A stretch of DNA of 64,000 bases, from contig NC_092805.1 of the NCBI RefSeq assembly GCF_040954645.1, forward strand, positions 18,936,741 through 19,000,740, written 5' to 3'. The notes beneath the pieces were generated by a model. That model saw only the letters and a list, made by a program, of their open reading frames with translations, searched no databases and had not been told where the DNA came from. The position numbers and the translations under genes were made by a program. This document shows positions 38,249 through 50,510 of this stretch, one piece after another; within the stretch, counting starts at the first letter, position 1, and each line of letters starts with the position of its first letter. Origin of the DNA: Diabrotica undecimpunctata. Taxonomy: Eukaryota; Arthropoda; Insecta; Coleoptera; Chrysomelidae.

Positions 38249-39548
38249 CAGCGGCGGCCGGCCAGGTGAAGTAGGTGAAGGTGAGGTTCACCAAAAAAAT
38301 ATAATTAAATTGAGACAAATAAATAAAAAATTAAAACAACATTATTATATCTAAATTCTGAAATCAATTATTTATTCTCTTTTAATGAATCTAAAAATTA
38401 AAAAAGACAACTAGCTTTATTAGCGGTACGTACTTGACGGTCAAGTCCTGACCTGTGTCACTAGCCGTGTATAATAGGATTCAGGAAGAGGTGAATATAA
38501 TTTTTGAAATGCAAAATCCATCTGCATCAGCGTTCACGGTTGCCATGGCAACGTGACGTCAGCCTATCCTTAGTGATAGCTGAGGAAACTGGTACGTGCA
38601 GTTCCGCTTAAAAATATATTATTCGTCTTCACCCACTGTTGGATGTGTATTTGGTATTCCTATTTTTCGGAAATTTCTCTAAGCGACAATATTTTGAAAT
38701 TTAGTCCATTATATAGATATTTTTATATAGTATAGTGTATAGTATAGTATTTATTAGTTTAGTTTAGTCACAATATTAATTTTATTTGTTTAGTGCACTT
38801 TATTAATACATTTCTCTGTGGTTTGTTTCGGATTTCGGATATAAAGTGTTCTCGTGGATTTCGTTTGAACAAAAATAATTTTAGAGAGACATGAATCCAA
38901 TTAATGACTTCTTCTTCTTCTTCTTCCTATGCCGTCTCCAATAACGGAGGTTGGCGACCACATTTCTAAGAATTTCTCTGTCTTTTGCAACGTGGAATAA
39001 ATCGTCTACAGTCATGTTTGTCCAGTCTCAAATATTTCGCAGCCATGATTTCCTCTTTCTACCTATTCTCTTTTTGCCATCGACTCTACCCTGCATGATG
39101 ACCTGCAGAAGACTATATTAAATGGTGGCTAAATTAATGACTTGGTGTGTAATATATTAGAGACTCCATTTAGGCATTGGAAAAATGAAGATAAAAGGGA
39201 TGTTCTTTTACATTGTCGTCCAACCAGTATTTTAAACATCTGCGTCTGATCCAGAGTGGTCGGCTGCAATCAGCATCTGACTTACAGTGGGCGGCTGAAT
39301 TGAAACTCACCAACCCCAGGCGTGGTGTTTTAATCGCCAAAAAACCCTCAATGAAATGTCGAGGTTCAGAACTAAAATACCCCAGGCAAGCAGAACTGAA
39401 CAAGAAAAACTGTTTTCAAGTTATTAGGGCCATAAACTCTAAAAAATTTTTTTAACGAATTTTTTGGGCGCGAAGTAGGTACTAGTCCTTTTGGCTCCGG
39501 CAAGCTTTCCTCATCTTCACTACTTTTTTAGGCCACGAGCCGCCGCTC
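38249..39548 (+). mobile_element. hAT-like element with 8-bp target duplication
   Basis: 1300 bp bounded by TCCGGGAT at 38241-38248 and 39549-39556. The left end is CAGCGGCGGCCGG and the right end, read in complement, GAGCGGCGGCTCG. Inner GTAGGTGAAGGTGAGG and GTAGTGAAGATGAGG also correspond, so the inverted ends extend about 40 bp with small gaps. A short plus-strand frame begins at ATG 38892 ('MNPIND'), is interrupted by a LINE-B insertion, and resumes 'LVCNILETPFRHWKNED' at 39141, resembling a hAT transposase N-terminus. Most of the transposase is missing, so it is non-autonomous. Confidence 0.75.
38911..39131 (-). mobile_element. LINE-B 3' end nested in the hAT, 12-bp duplication
   Basis: 221-bp insertion flanked by AATTAATGACTT at 38899-38910 and 39132-39143. 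On the minus strand: 'LQVIMQGRVDGKKRIGRKRK', 'SWLRNI', one stop, 'DWTNMTVDDLFHVAKDREIL', 'RNVVANL', ending in a (GAA)n tail (CTTCTTCTTC on plus at the left edge). It inserted five codons into the hAT reading frame. Confidence 0.9.
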
Positions 39549-39556
39549 TCCGGGAT

Positions 39557-40540
39557 AAACAAATTGAATAACATAAAATATTTGGTCGATCTATTCGAAA
39601 TTTGGGATACTTAATAATTCATTACCTGCCATAATTTTAAGTAGTTATATTATGTTTTTATGCAAAAAACAAAATTAATAATATGTATTTATAAATTATT
39701 ACAAAAATAAGTATTTTTTATAATTATTTTGGTCAATTTTTTATGAATTTTATTTTACAAACTTTCAAAATAAATAACTTTTTATGGTCTACAACTTTTA
39801 TTTGAAACATTTTTCTCCAGAATGTATAATAAACTTTTTATAGACAAAAAACTATGTTTTTCATTTTTTAAAATTGTTAAAAAAAATAATAATAAAACCA
39901 GCTGGCAGTCTACACGGATTTTTCATCAGCTACCCCTCATAAACCTTTTAGAACCATCAAATATTTGTATAAGATGTTTTTAGCTTTTTTTCTTCATTGA
40001 CAGGGGTATTTGTCTGGTAATTCTCTACAGGTGTTCTAGTTCGTCGAGTAAGCATCTTTCTGTAGCCTTAATTTTTTTCTTTTGTTATTTATTTGCTATT
40101 AGCATCTATTGGTGCATTATTTTACTAATATTTGTCACCTGGATGGTATGCGTCGATTCAATCAGTCCTCTTACAAAGTCTTCCCTGATGAAATATATAT
40201 CTTGAAACGCATCTAGGAGAACGTTGAGCGACTCAAATTGAATTGAAAGGAAAAATTTAAATATAGATGGTTATATTTATTTTAAAATTACTCATTTATG
40301 TACTCTACAAATTATGTCGATAATTAGTCAAGATATATTTTAGCAGATTTTTTTAGATTTGACTAACGTGCTTTCTAGATGGCAAATTTTTGGTTAAATG
40401 AACACAATTATAAATTAAAAAAGAAGCACAAACCTTCCACATGTTGATTTATACCAGGACTATGCTTTCTATGAATTTTTATATTCAATTTGAAAGATCT
40501 AACTTCATGGTCCCTCACAATATAAGTAAAATAAAAATAT
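39557..40540. other. No gene seen
   Basis: AT-rich spacer. Stops in all frames; no supported repeat. Confidence 0.6.
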
Positions 40541-41170
40541 TGTAAAAGAAAAGACAGTTAATATTTGATTTCAGTACCTCTGTATATTCGTTTATACGTA
40601 TTTCATCCTACAAGGATTCATCAGAGCGACTGGTACAGAAGCTCTAAAAGTGTAACCATATCTTTTTCGTCAAAAAAACCACAATAATATGGCTTCAATA
40701 TGGACGCTATAGCGACATCTGAGAATAAATCACCAAAGTAGAAATGTGAAGGTTGACGAAACCAAGAAGTGCCTTCTATAAATTACAAGGCAAAACAGAC
40801 GATGAAAAAGGTAAAAGAAAGAGATGGGGAATCTAAAAGTTGCATTCAAAAATATATTTGATTTCAATTTTAGAGCTTCTGTACCAATCGCTCTGATGAA
40901 TCCCGTTAGTATGAAATACGTATAAGTGAATATACAGGGGTACTGAAATCAAATCTTAACTGTCTCTTCCAGTATTTCGGTTTACTCTTTATAAGTACAA
41001 GAAACCAGTTCACCAAGGATTTTTGCTTACCTGAGGAGATATGTTGTGGAAAGCAACTTCTAGATTCTTTCCCCCAATATGCAATTTATGGAAGGCACAG
41101 ATTAAAGCAAAAATCTGAATTTTGGTTTCGTCAACCAAAAAATCTTCGCATTTCTACTTTGGTGATTTAA
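40541..41170. repeat. Repeat with two inverted segment pairs
   Basis: Segment A (40541-40655) recurs in complement at 40868-40975 (both contain a GATTCATCAGAGCGA core and CAGTACC/GGTACTG). Segment B (40711-40768) recurs in complement at about 41122-41170 (GTTTCGTCAACC and ATTTCTACTTTGGTGATTTA). The order is A, B, A', B', not the A, B, B', A' of a simple hairpin. A diverged A-B pair is at 31337-31590. Confidence 0.7.
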
Positions 41171-41753
41171 AAATTTAGTATTTGTATATTATTTATAATT
41201 CAGAAATTACTTACAAATAAAAAAATTACAAAATAATATGTTTAAACACAGTCTTTATATTGACAGTGACAAATCGTATATACATATCATGCAAATGCTG
41301 GTTTTCACGCTTAACATAATACTCTTATTAATAAAGGTTAACGAATAAACTCTTTACAAGTGCATTCGGTAAAAAAAAGCGTATGAACTTACAAACGCAA
41401 ACTTCCTATATTAATATTTACATTCTGCATTTTATTATACCATAAATGTTAACTGTTTTTAAAATACTGTTTTATCTTTTCAGATTATAAGGTGTGTACA
41501 AAAAGCAACGTGAGTATAGGCTTTGCTAATATTTATCCGAGCTCTAAGCCACTTAAGTTAGATTTTTACTATAATATAATATTATATAAAATATTTTTTA
41601 ATACTATAAAACTGATTTGTTCAAATTTAATAAGAGTATTAGGAAAAGTTATTTATAAGTAATATTTATTTAATATAATTATATTTTGAATGAATAAATA
41701 AAAAATAACAATAAAAAGTGACATAAAAAAAGGTTTGTACATCCCGCAGTTAT
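41171..41753. other. No gene seen
   Basis: AT-rich spacer up to the next hAT duplication. Confidence 0.6.
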
Positions 41754-41761
41754 GTGTAAAG

Positions 41762-44205
41762 CACTGGTTCCCAACCTTTTCCCCTTGATCGCCCCCTTAG
41801 ACAGATTTCACCAGTTATGAATACTACAATCGCCCCCCCCCACACCCAATTAAATTGAAACAAATAATGAATCTATACAAAAGATATCCATATTTATTTA
41901 TTTTCACATTTCGTAAAATGATAAATGGTTATATGTGTGTAAAAGAATTGTTAATGGCTTCCTTGGGCCTGGTGTCCCTCACATAATTTCTTTATGTCTG
42001 GCTCAATGTTGGTTAATAACAACCTCAAATCCCCTCTTTCTATTATGTCGAGCCTATTTCTTGGTCTGTTTTTCAATATACACACAGAACTAAAACCTTT
42101 CTTCACTAGATATGTTGTGAGAAATGCCAATAATAATAATTTGATTGCATTCCACAAGATTGGATACACTTTTTTTATCTGCGGCCAAAATCTTTCGTAC
42201 CCACACTCCCGAAACAAACTTTCAATTTCAACATCATGTCTTAAATCAATCAAGTTTTCTTGAGGAGATACCGTTTGAAACTTCCACGCTAAAAGGATTG
42301 ATAAACCAAGTTGGCACTTTCAGACTAGTCAAAACTTGGAATCGGGACTGCAGATCTTCTTTCAGTATTTGAAGGTGGAGGCAGTATGTTTGAAGATCCT
42401 CAGAATCACCACAAGAAGATCTTAAGTTGGGGAATTTGGTCAGATCTCTTCTCTGCATATTTTCTTCAAAAATAGATAGTTTGTCAATGAATGCTCTGAC
42501 TACTTCCTTCGCTTTGGCCATATTTATGTTCTTCCCCTGCAGGTTCATTTCTTTTAATTTTTGAAAAATATCTGATAAGTAAGCGATGACATTTCGCTTC
42601 TCTTGTAGTTCTGTACTTAGTGTGGGGTCAGTAGTATTAAGAAATTCAATAGCAGTATCCATGAGACTTCCGTATGTAGTAGCAATGTATTAAATATCGC
42701 AACATTTTGTTCACAAAGTGTACGAAATATTCGATCATTATTTGGTTTTGCTTTAATTTTATTTACCGCATCTATGCAACCTCCTACTCAAATTCTTGGC
42801 AGCCAAATGCTCTCTGTGAATGACGCAGTGAACACACAAAATTCCAGGTACTGCTTGTTTCAGATGTGCAATAAATCCCCGATGGCGCCCCGTCATTGCT
42901 GCTGCACCGTCGGTAGCATAGGCGATTGTATTTAATATATCTCTTTTTCCTCAAAAAATCTCTTAACGACCTCAAATATGGAAGATCCTTTTGTATCAGT
43001 AATCAGATTTCTAACAAATAGCATTTCCTCGGCCATTTCTCCATTGTCGTCCATAAATCGGACATATGACAGCAGCAAAGCTTTGCTGTTACTCAGGGTA
43101 CTCTCGTCAAGTTGCACAGTAAACTCTCTGCTTTTCAATTTGTTGCAGAGAACATCTTCGACATTCGCTCCCATTTCATCAATCCTTCTGAAGACAGTAT
43201 TATTGCTGAAAGGAACTGCATCTGTTACTTGGCTGGCCTGACTGGGTTCCAACATAGTATCAACTATCTCTTTGACAGCTGGTAGATTCTTATTTCCTGG
43301 CAAATCAATGAATCCATATTTTAAATATTCCGTTGAGTACTACCGGCACTTTTTTTTTAGGTGCTGACATTTTGAGAGCAAAACAAAAGAGTAATTAATT
43401 ACACCTTATTGATAAGGCAAACAATAAAAACACTATCTCGCAATTCTCAATAAATAATTATATTGCCACGCGTCGACGTCTCTGTCCGAATTCTAACATT
43501 GTGACTAATAATGATTCTAATATTGTGACGCCTCGAGTTCGATAAGATAAGTGGTTATGTCCGAATTGAAAGACAGACTTAACAGTTTCACAAATAAATC
43601 AGAGTATCTTTATTAAAATAACAACTCACTGAACACAATGACTGTCAGTTGAAACAAAACAACTATATACCACAATACAAAACTCGGGAACGAAAGACTC
43701 CGCGTTTGAAGCGACGACAACCTCAGCCGTTCGCCTTTTGTTCGAGTCAGATCGGCAGGAGCGGTACCTACTTCTCATCATTCTTATCCCACTTCTCTTT
43801 CTTTCTCTTTTGTGAGGATGATCGCACAATACGAAAGCTCGATCAAAGGAAAATGAAGAATTCGTTATAGTGTATAATTACATATAACGATAATGTATAG
43901 AATTAAATTGTATTATGATTCATAGCTCTCTGTGACTAGACGAGATGTTTGTGTTATTATTACCTGCATTGGTATACATATATTTACTTTTTATTATCCT
44001 ATGGATATCCGATCGAAAGTATTGTATTTTTTTTCTCTTTTCTTATTTTTCTCAATTACCCATTTCTCGTTTTCCGGATGCTAAACGCCCCCCTTATCGC
44101 CCCCTTTTCTCTGTCGACCCCCATATCGCCCCCTTCGCTCTATCGCCCCCTTCGCTCTATCGCCCCTCTAAATATCTCAAATCGCCCCCAGGTTGGGAAT
44201 CACTG
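41762..44205 (-). mobile_element. hAT transposon (Buster/ZBED-like), 8-bp target duplication
   Basis: 2444 bp flanked by GTGTAAAG at 41754-41761 and 44206-44213. Left end CACTGGTTCCCAACC; right end in complement CAGTGATTCCCAACC, hAT-type terminal inverted repeats. Subterminal regions are rich in GATCGCCCCC / TATCGCCCCC words at both ends (several near 44070-44190). The minus-strand transposase gene inside is decayed. Confidence 0.95.
41951..43370 (-). pseudogene. hAT transposase pseudogene (SCAND3/ZBED5-like)
   Basis: Start ATG at 43370 ('MSAPKKK'), then a slip and stop, 'STEYLKYGFIDLPGNKNLPA', 'FSNNTVFRRIDEMGANVED' (42932-43303), the first catalytic block 'FTVQLDESTLSNSKALLLSY', 'YATDGAAAMTGRHRGF' (42880s), 'CVHCVIHREHLAAKNLS', then the C-terminal pieces 42246-42662 and 41951-42253 with 'LLLAFLTTYLVKKGFSSV' and 'RNRLDIIERGDLRLLLTNIE', the hAT dimerisation region. 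The BED zinc finger normally between 'KYGFI' and the central part is deleted. At least three frameshifts. Confidence 0.9.
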
Positions 44206-44213
44206 GTGTAAAG

Positions 44214-44530
44214 GATACGTATAGTTAATCCAACCAGCATGAATGCCTACACGTGGCATAGTATACAGCAACAGAGCAAGAAAATATTATATCAGGTGAA
44301 TTAAGACATTCTATTGATATAACTTTAGGACCACGTGATTTGAAATTTTTTATTTCTTTTGACATCTTGACATCAACAGCGAAGGATTCATTTGAAAATT
44401 GATTCTTTTATTCGTTAATAAGGTTATATTCTAAAGTTTTCACCCTTCTTTATTAAATTTTCCAATACGGACTTTAGAACTTTGATAGTTAATAGCGGCC
44501 ATTGTTGTATCAAATTGGCTATTGTGGCTT
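44214..44530. other. No gene seen
   Basis: Spacer between the hAT and the RTE insertion. Confidence 0.6.
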
Positions 44531-44542
44531 AACCACAATATT

Positions 44543-45490
44543 CTATCGAATGCTTTCTCGTAGTCGATAGTCGTAGAATTCGATGCCATAAGCCATCAGA
44601 AAATGTTAAAAGCATTGACAGAATGCCGAATAGACCATCGCTACACTAACATAATCAAACATATCTACTAAATTGCCACAGCTAGCGTAAGACTAGCTGA
44701 ACAAGAAACAAATAAATTCTGTATACAGCGAGCAGTACGGCAAGGAGACACCGTCTCTCCAAAGCTATTCACGACGCTTTTAGAACGTACTTGTAAGAAT
44801 CGAGATTTGCAGATGACATCGCATCGATGATGCGATAATAATGTTTGAAAAATTATATCACGTTTCCTTGAAGGTCGGACTAAAGATTAATATGAATAAG
44901 ACGCAAATATTGACTAATATGGTGCTAAATCGAAATATTGCTGTTGATGAAAAGGATATTGTGCAGACTACATCGTATAAGTACCTAGGACATAAAATTC
45001 GATTGGCAGAGATAACCAGACATGCGAGCTCCCACCTCGCATAGGATTAGCCTGGGCAGCGTTTGGTAAATTAAACTATGTATTTAAATCGGATCTACCC
45101 ATATGCCCCAAAAGGAAAATCTTTGATCAATGTGTGTTTGTGTGTTACCTGTACCCACTTATGGAGCGGAAACATTAACACTCACAAAAAAGGTAGTGAA
45201 TAAGATTCGCGTGACTCAGAGGCTATGGAGCGCCAGATGTTGGGTGTCTCTCTGAGAGACCGAATCCCAAACGAAGAAACACGTCGTAGAACAATCGATG
45301 GACAAAACGTATTAGAGTGGAGAACAGAACAAGGAGCAATACGGAGCAGAGGACGTCCACGAACTAGAAGGACTGACCACTTGAAGCGGGTTAGCAATAA
45401 CTGGATGCAAGAAGACAGAGACAGATGGAAAGAGCTGAGGGAGACCTGTGTCCAGCAGTGGACGCATACAGGTTGATGATGATGATGATG
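44543..45490 (+). mobile_element. RTE-like LINE with 12-bp target duplication and (GAT)n tail
   Basis: 948 bp flanked by AACCACAATATT at 44531-44542 and 45491-45502. Decayed reading: 'VVEFDAISHQKMLKALTECR', 'TASVRLAEQETNKFCIQRAV', 'RQGDTVSPKLFTTLLE', a damaged catalytic box near 44810 ('FADDIA' with slips), 'VGLKINMNKTQILTNM' (44841-45044), 'YKYLGHKIR' and 'AFGKLNYVFKSD', then the C-terminal piece 45225-45476 with 'LGVSLRDRIPNEETRRRTID' and 'RGRPRTRRTDHLKRVS'. Ends GATGATGATGATGATG. Confidence 0.9.
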
Positions 45491-45502
45491 AACCACAATA
45501 TT

Positions 45503-47540
45503 AATCGAAAATATGTTTTTTTGGATTTAGAACTTTTTAACAATATATCGATTCGATGACATTTCTTTGTTCGTTTTTTCATTTATTATGTCGTTCTTTT
45601 TTATAGGTATAAAAATATTTTCATGTTTTGACTACCATCAATGATCTTATTATTTAGCTTCTAACTATAATTCTTTCTTTTGTTTCACAATATCTTCTAA
45701 TTCCTCCTACTACTAAATTTCCAATTACCATTTTTGAAATAATTTATTTTAATCAGATTTATAAATCATGATCATATAATTGGTATTTAGAACAACGAAT
45801 ATATTATTATCTAATGATATTTTGGTTCACTTTTCACTTAATTGGTATAGAAACTGGATAGTCTACAAATTAGTTAACGTTACATAAGCACATGCTACGA
45901 ATTCGGGTGTCTACTCTTAATTTCAAATACACATTTTACAGTTGTATTTAGATTTTTACGTTAGATGTTGATAATGACCGAGATAATTAATATTTTTAGT
46001 TTTTGCTCTATTCGGTTCTGGTTTTATAGTCATTAATTTGTGTTTGATATAGACCAGTAAGTTTTATTGCTATTAAAAATAGTTTATGTCGGCTGGTACA
46101 CTTCCCGTCATATAAAACTGGTACACTTTTTTTTCCCAATGTAAACCTGTGTTCAGACTGTACACAATGGTTCGTGAATCAATTCGTTGTTGCCATCACA
46201 GATAACGGAATTGCACTAAATCTAAATAAAAAAAATAACGTTCAAAAATGTATTATTGTAATTGTATTGTAATGTAGATAGGTATTATTTTTATCATTAA
46301 CAAAAAACCGTATCTAATTAATTTAATAACCAGAGATAGGGTTGAGTTAATATCCAAAATGTTTGAAGGATCTGTATTGGCACAGGGAACATTGGAATGC
46401 GTCTACTGTAATTTTATACTTCAATTGCCTACCGAACACGAACTGTATTTTTTGTTAATAAGTTTAGTAACATGCAAACTACCAAAATTAATTGATTATT
46501 TAGTATAAGAACGATAAATGTGAAAAAAATATTATACTTTATCCTACGTATTATTAACTATAAAATATCCGGGGCGAAAAAACGCTTTTTCGCAGTACAA
46601 AAGAGATTGTAGTGTAGTGTGATGTACATTTATATGTTTATGACATTTTGTTCTTGTCGGATAGGCCGCAATTGACGAAGTAAGTCTATAAACGTTAATC
46701 ACATATAAACTCTTTATCAACCATAAACTTCGAGTTTTTATCGAAGTTAATCAATTTCTTTAGTTATAAAAAAACGTTTCTTGGCTTATTTCAGATGCCC
46801 CTGAAGATGATCTAAGGATCGAAAGTACTTGGGCAAGATTAAATTAAACGGTACTCGATATATGCCTTTTATCTGATCAAAGTTCATTTATTCGAGCATT
46901 CATCCTTATATTTATTTAATATTTATGTTCAATAAACTACATTTTCGAAGTTATTTTTAAGTTCTATTATTTCGGAGTTATCCGAGAGATGCGCACCATT
47001 AGCTGCATAGGTCGGGTAATTGTGCGCGTAACACTAATTGAAAATTTCGCCTCTCACTGTTCTTCTGTTCATCCGTTCATTGAATGCGGTACTTACCAAT
47101 ATACCTAGGCCCTTCAAGTATATCTTAAAAAAAGATGGAAACTGAAATGTTTTAAGTTTTTGCAATATCCTTGTGCACCAATAGCTGACTTTCCCATACA
47201 ACTACAAACGAAAAAGAGAAACGATATAGAGTTTTTCCAATTTTTTTCATAAATTGTTTAAAAACAATTTAGCCCACCTTTTTAGATGTCTGCTTAGAAA
47301 TTATCATTTCTAATAATGGTCTAAAATGTTTTTACAATAGGTGCTAACAGCGCTATCTAGTGGTTTGTTTGGTGCGTTTCCTATGTGGACTGATTAACTA
47401 TCAGCGAAACTACTAACTAATATCTACTGCACAAATGACTCAACAAATTATTAGAGATTAAAAGAAATTCTACAAGGCACGTTTCATGATAACTGCGAAA
47501 AAATGCTCCTGGTGGATATTATTTTGCTGCTGTAATTATA
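45503..47540. other. No gene seen, 2 kb
   Basis: AT-rich sequence without an open frame or transposon motif. GCCCCTGAAGATGATCTAAG near 46797 looks like a dispersed-repeat word I have met in insect DNA, but I cannot delimit an element. Confidence 0.5.
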
Positions 47541-49851
47541 GTCCAGGAAATGAAGCATTTCACCTCGCAATTTTTTCGTCCTGCGTGGATTGACTTGAAA
47601 TTTTAACAGAAGGTAGGTAATAGCCTAAGGATCATAATCTATATCGAACCAAAGTGCGCCAAAGCCTTGGGGGTGGTTGCCACCCCATCTCGGAGGTGAA
47701 AATTTTTTTTACGTTTTAACCACAGGTTTCGATTAAAAAAGTGATTCTAAACAAAAAATGTTCTATACATTTTTTTGTAAAACTGATATTTTTCAAGTTA
47801 TTCGCGATTAAAAATAACAACTTTTAGACGAAAAAATCGACGTTTTTAATCGATTTTTCGCGAATAACTCGAAAATGGTGCATTTTATCAAAAAAATTGT
47901 AGAGAACAAATTTGTAGCTTTTAAAAAGACAAATTCAATTCATTTTTTAAAATGTTTTTGCGATATAATAGGAACCGAAATACGGCCTATCAATGTTCAT
48001 CGGCTTTCTTCAAATGCCAAATTTGAAAGATTCAAAGTCAAATATCGGGAAAATGATGCATTTTTTGAAGAAAACTCAGAACCTTTTTTAAAGAGCATAA
48101 ATAGACCTATCATAAAAAAAAGACTCTAGCTCAAAAATTGAGTGAGTTATGATGAAAATAAGGTCAATACCTCATTTTTTTACGAAAAAATCGATGAAAA
48201 CAACCCCCTAACTACGCCCATAATTAAAATCGATCTTCACCCTTCTGCAATTCTCTTTGTACATGTATTGTTAATCCGTCCAAGAAGTTTGACCCATTTA
48301 AAATGCTTAGTTTTAGAAAAAGTACAGCTTAAAACGAGAAACAATTTACAATTTCATATTTTTTACCCTTCTTTTTTAAATATCCCCGAAAATACTGAAT
48401 ATATGAAAAAAATAAAAATGTACTAAATTGTAGCTTTTTTAATGGCTAAAATTTTCCTTTATTTAGATTTGTTGTACAATGAATATTTGGCCAGATATAG
48501 CCGTTTAAAGCATCGATTCACGATCAAGCACCATCTTTTTCGAGCCCTTTAAACTCACCCCATTTAAAAACCAAGGGTTCCAAAAAGATTTAATTCACAG
48601 ATCCTTGTAGCTCTTAAAAACCTGTACAAAATCGTTTTCGAAGAAACACTCTATCGTTAAAAATGAAGGAAATACGTTAAAAAACCAATTAATTTTTTTT
48701 TCCGGAAAATTCCATTAGTATAGTACAGTACATTTCGGAGCATAATAATCTACAAAACCGGTATATTAGGTAGTGGGGCGTTATACATTCGAAATTTTAA
48801 GCGTTCTTATTTTGAAATCCCATACAACAGAATAAAACATCTGCTCATATGTCTACGTGTGTGAGTGTATATTTCGTTGGTTCCTCGTCAGTGTTTTCTC
48901 AAGTTTAAAAGAAGTAGCACGTGCGCTGACAAACGAAGGGTGCAATAATAGTCCACCAATAATTGAAGAAGATGAGGATGACATAGATCACGATGAAGAT
49001 GTAATTGATGACGAATAAAATTAATATTATAATTGTTTTACCTATAAATGTAAATATTTTCAACTATTTATGTAAATGTATAAGAATATATGGTGCCTTT
49101 TTATGTTGATAAAAATTTTTGTATTTAATTCTACTTTTTTCAATTTATATCTATTAAATTAGTGTATAAAAACTGCAATGTTGTAAAGGGTGATTTTCAA
49201 AAGTTGAAAAGTTGCAAAATTTTGGCAAAAAATTGTTTTCACCTATAGCACTCATAACAATTGATTTTTAAGGGTTGAAAATTTATGAAATTGTATTTTA
49301 AAGTATAAAAAAATCACTCACACATTTAACTAATCCAAACCAAATTTCACTCATCTTAAGATTTGTAATGTTATTTTACAATTTTTGAAAATTAGGGGTA
49401 GTTTTCACCCCTAAGAACAATCAGGGTTCATCGGCATGACATAAACTATAAAGCAGAGGGTGAGTTGAGCTTAATTCCAAATTTTTATGCAAATCGTTCC
49501 AAGGCGAAATCATTTTCTTAGCATTACTAATTTTTTTTACATTAATCTCTAACAAGGGTCGCTTTTTAAGGGTTGAAATATGATGGAACTCTATTCAAAA
49601 GTATAAAATAATCATTATTTAACTAATTCAAACCAAATCTTACCCATAATCAGGTTTAATATGTTATTTTATAATTTTTGACAATTAGGGGTAGTTTTCA
49701 CCCCTAAAACCCTTCAGCGCACTTCGGTTCGATATAGATTTTGATCCTTGGGCTATCACCTACCTTCTGTTAAAATTTCAACTCAATCCATGCAGGACGA
49801 AAAAATTGCGAGGTTTTAACTTTTTTCGAGATTCATTTCCTGAACTGTTAG
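47541..49851. mobile_element. 2.3-kb element with about 120-bp inverted ends
   Basis: The left end (47541-47665) and the complement of the right end (49720-49851) match: CAGGAAATGAA, CCTCGCAATTTTTTCGTCCT, GGATTGA, TTGAAATTTTAACAGAAGGT, AAGGATCA, ATCTATATCGAACC. The left copy lacks about 15 bases present in the right. The interior is AT-rich with many poly(A) runs. Two open frames (47875-48129 and 48142-48426) look incidental. An acidic coding trace is at 48905-49019. A non-autonomous DNA transposon; the target duplication is unclear. Confidence 0.75.
48905..49019 (+). pseudogene. Acidic C-terminal exon-like remnant
   Basis: Within the 2.3-kb element, after GTGTTTTCTCAAG (acceptor-like), it reads 'SLKEVARALTNEGCNNS' then 'IIEEDEDDIDHDEDVIDDE*' with a TAA at 49016. 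An acidic tail is common at the end of DDE transposases. No catalytic part is present. The assignment is inference. Confidence 0.3.
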
Positions 49852-50510
49852 AAATATATACATTTATATACATTTAGGAAATTTGTGCAGACTACACCAA
49901 CCATAAATTTAGGCTGTTTTAAAATTATTTTTAAACTCAATTCGAAGCTAAAATTTAGCAAACAGCGCATTTAAAATTTAAAGTAGTCTAATAAAAACTT
50001 GTTTTAGTGTAAAAGTACATTATCAAAACAAACAATAGTCGATTATACAAAAATTTACAAATACCAAAAATTCCAATATAGTCAGGTTCATACTGGCATG
50101 CACCGGCGGACTGAAACTAGTTTTTTTATTATTCTCTGCAACATATATTACCATAATCGTTTTATATATTCGTAACGGTAATATTGCTTTCGGATGCGTT
50201 CTACTTTTTTCGTGATGCTGCACATATGCAGAATATTAGTATGTGCATTACCAAAAATTAAAAACAACATACTGAGATTACTTATACAGTTCTTATTCCT
50301 TGAGAAATTATCTTTTTGACACTTTAATAATGCATTTTGAGTGCAATAAGTCACAATTTTTTGGGTGCAATAACCCTTAAGTAAAATTCGGATAAAATAA
50401 ATAAATAGAAACATTTTGAGAACATTTTGAATTAGGAGAAATGGAAAAATTTTATCGGAAAGAATATCACAAATAATTAAACTAGAAAAAAATACGTTAA
50501 TTATCAGGTT
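49852..50510. other. No gene seen
   Basis: AT-rich; a 128-codon minus frame at 50148-50534 is low complexity (F, I and N rich) and I do not support it. Confidence 0.5.

Noticed and set aside
41994..42372. Plus-strand open frames
   Set aside because: Antisense shadows of the hAT transposase.
47875..48426. Two open frames of 84 and 94 codons in the 2.3-kb element
   Set aside because: K, F and N-rich translations of AT-rich repeat DNA; no recognised domain.
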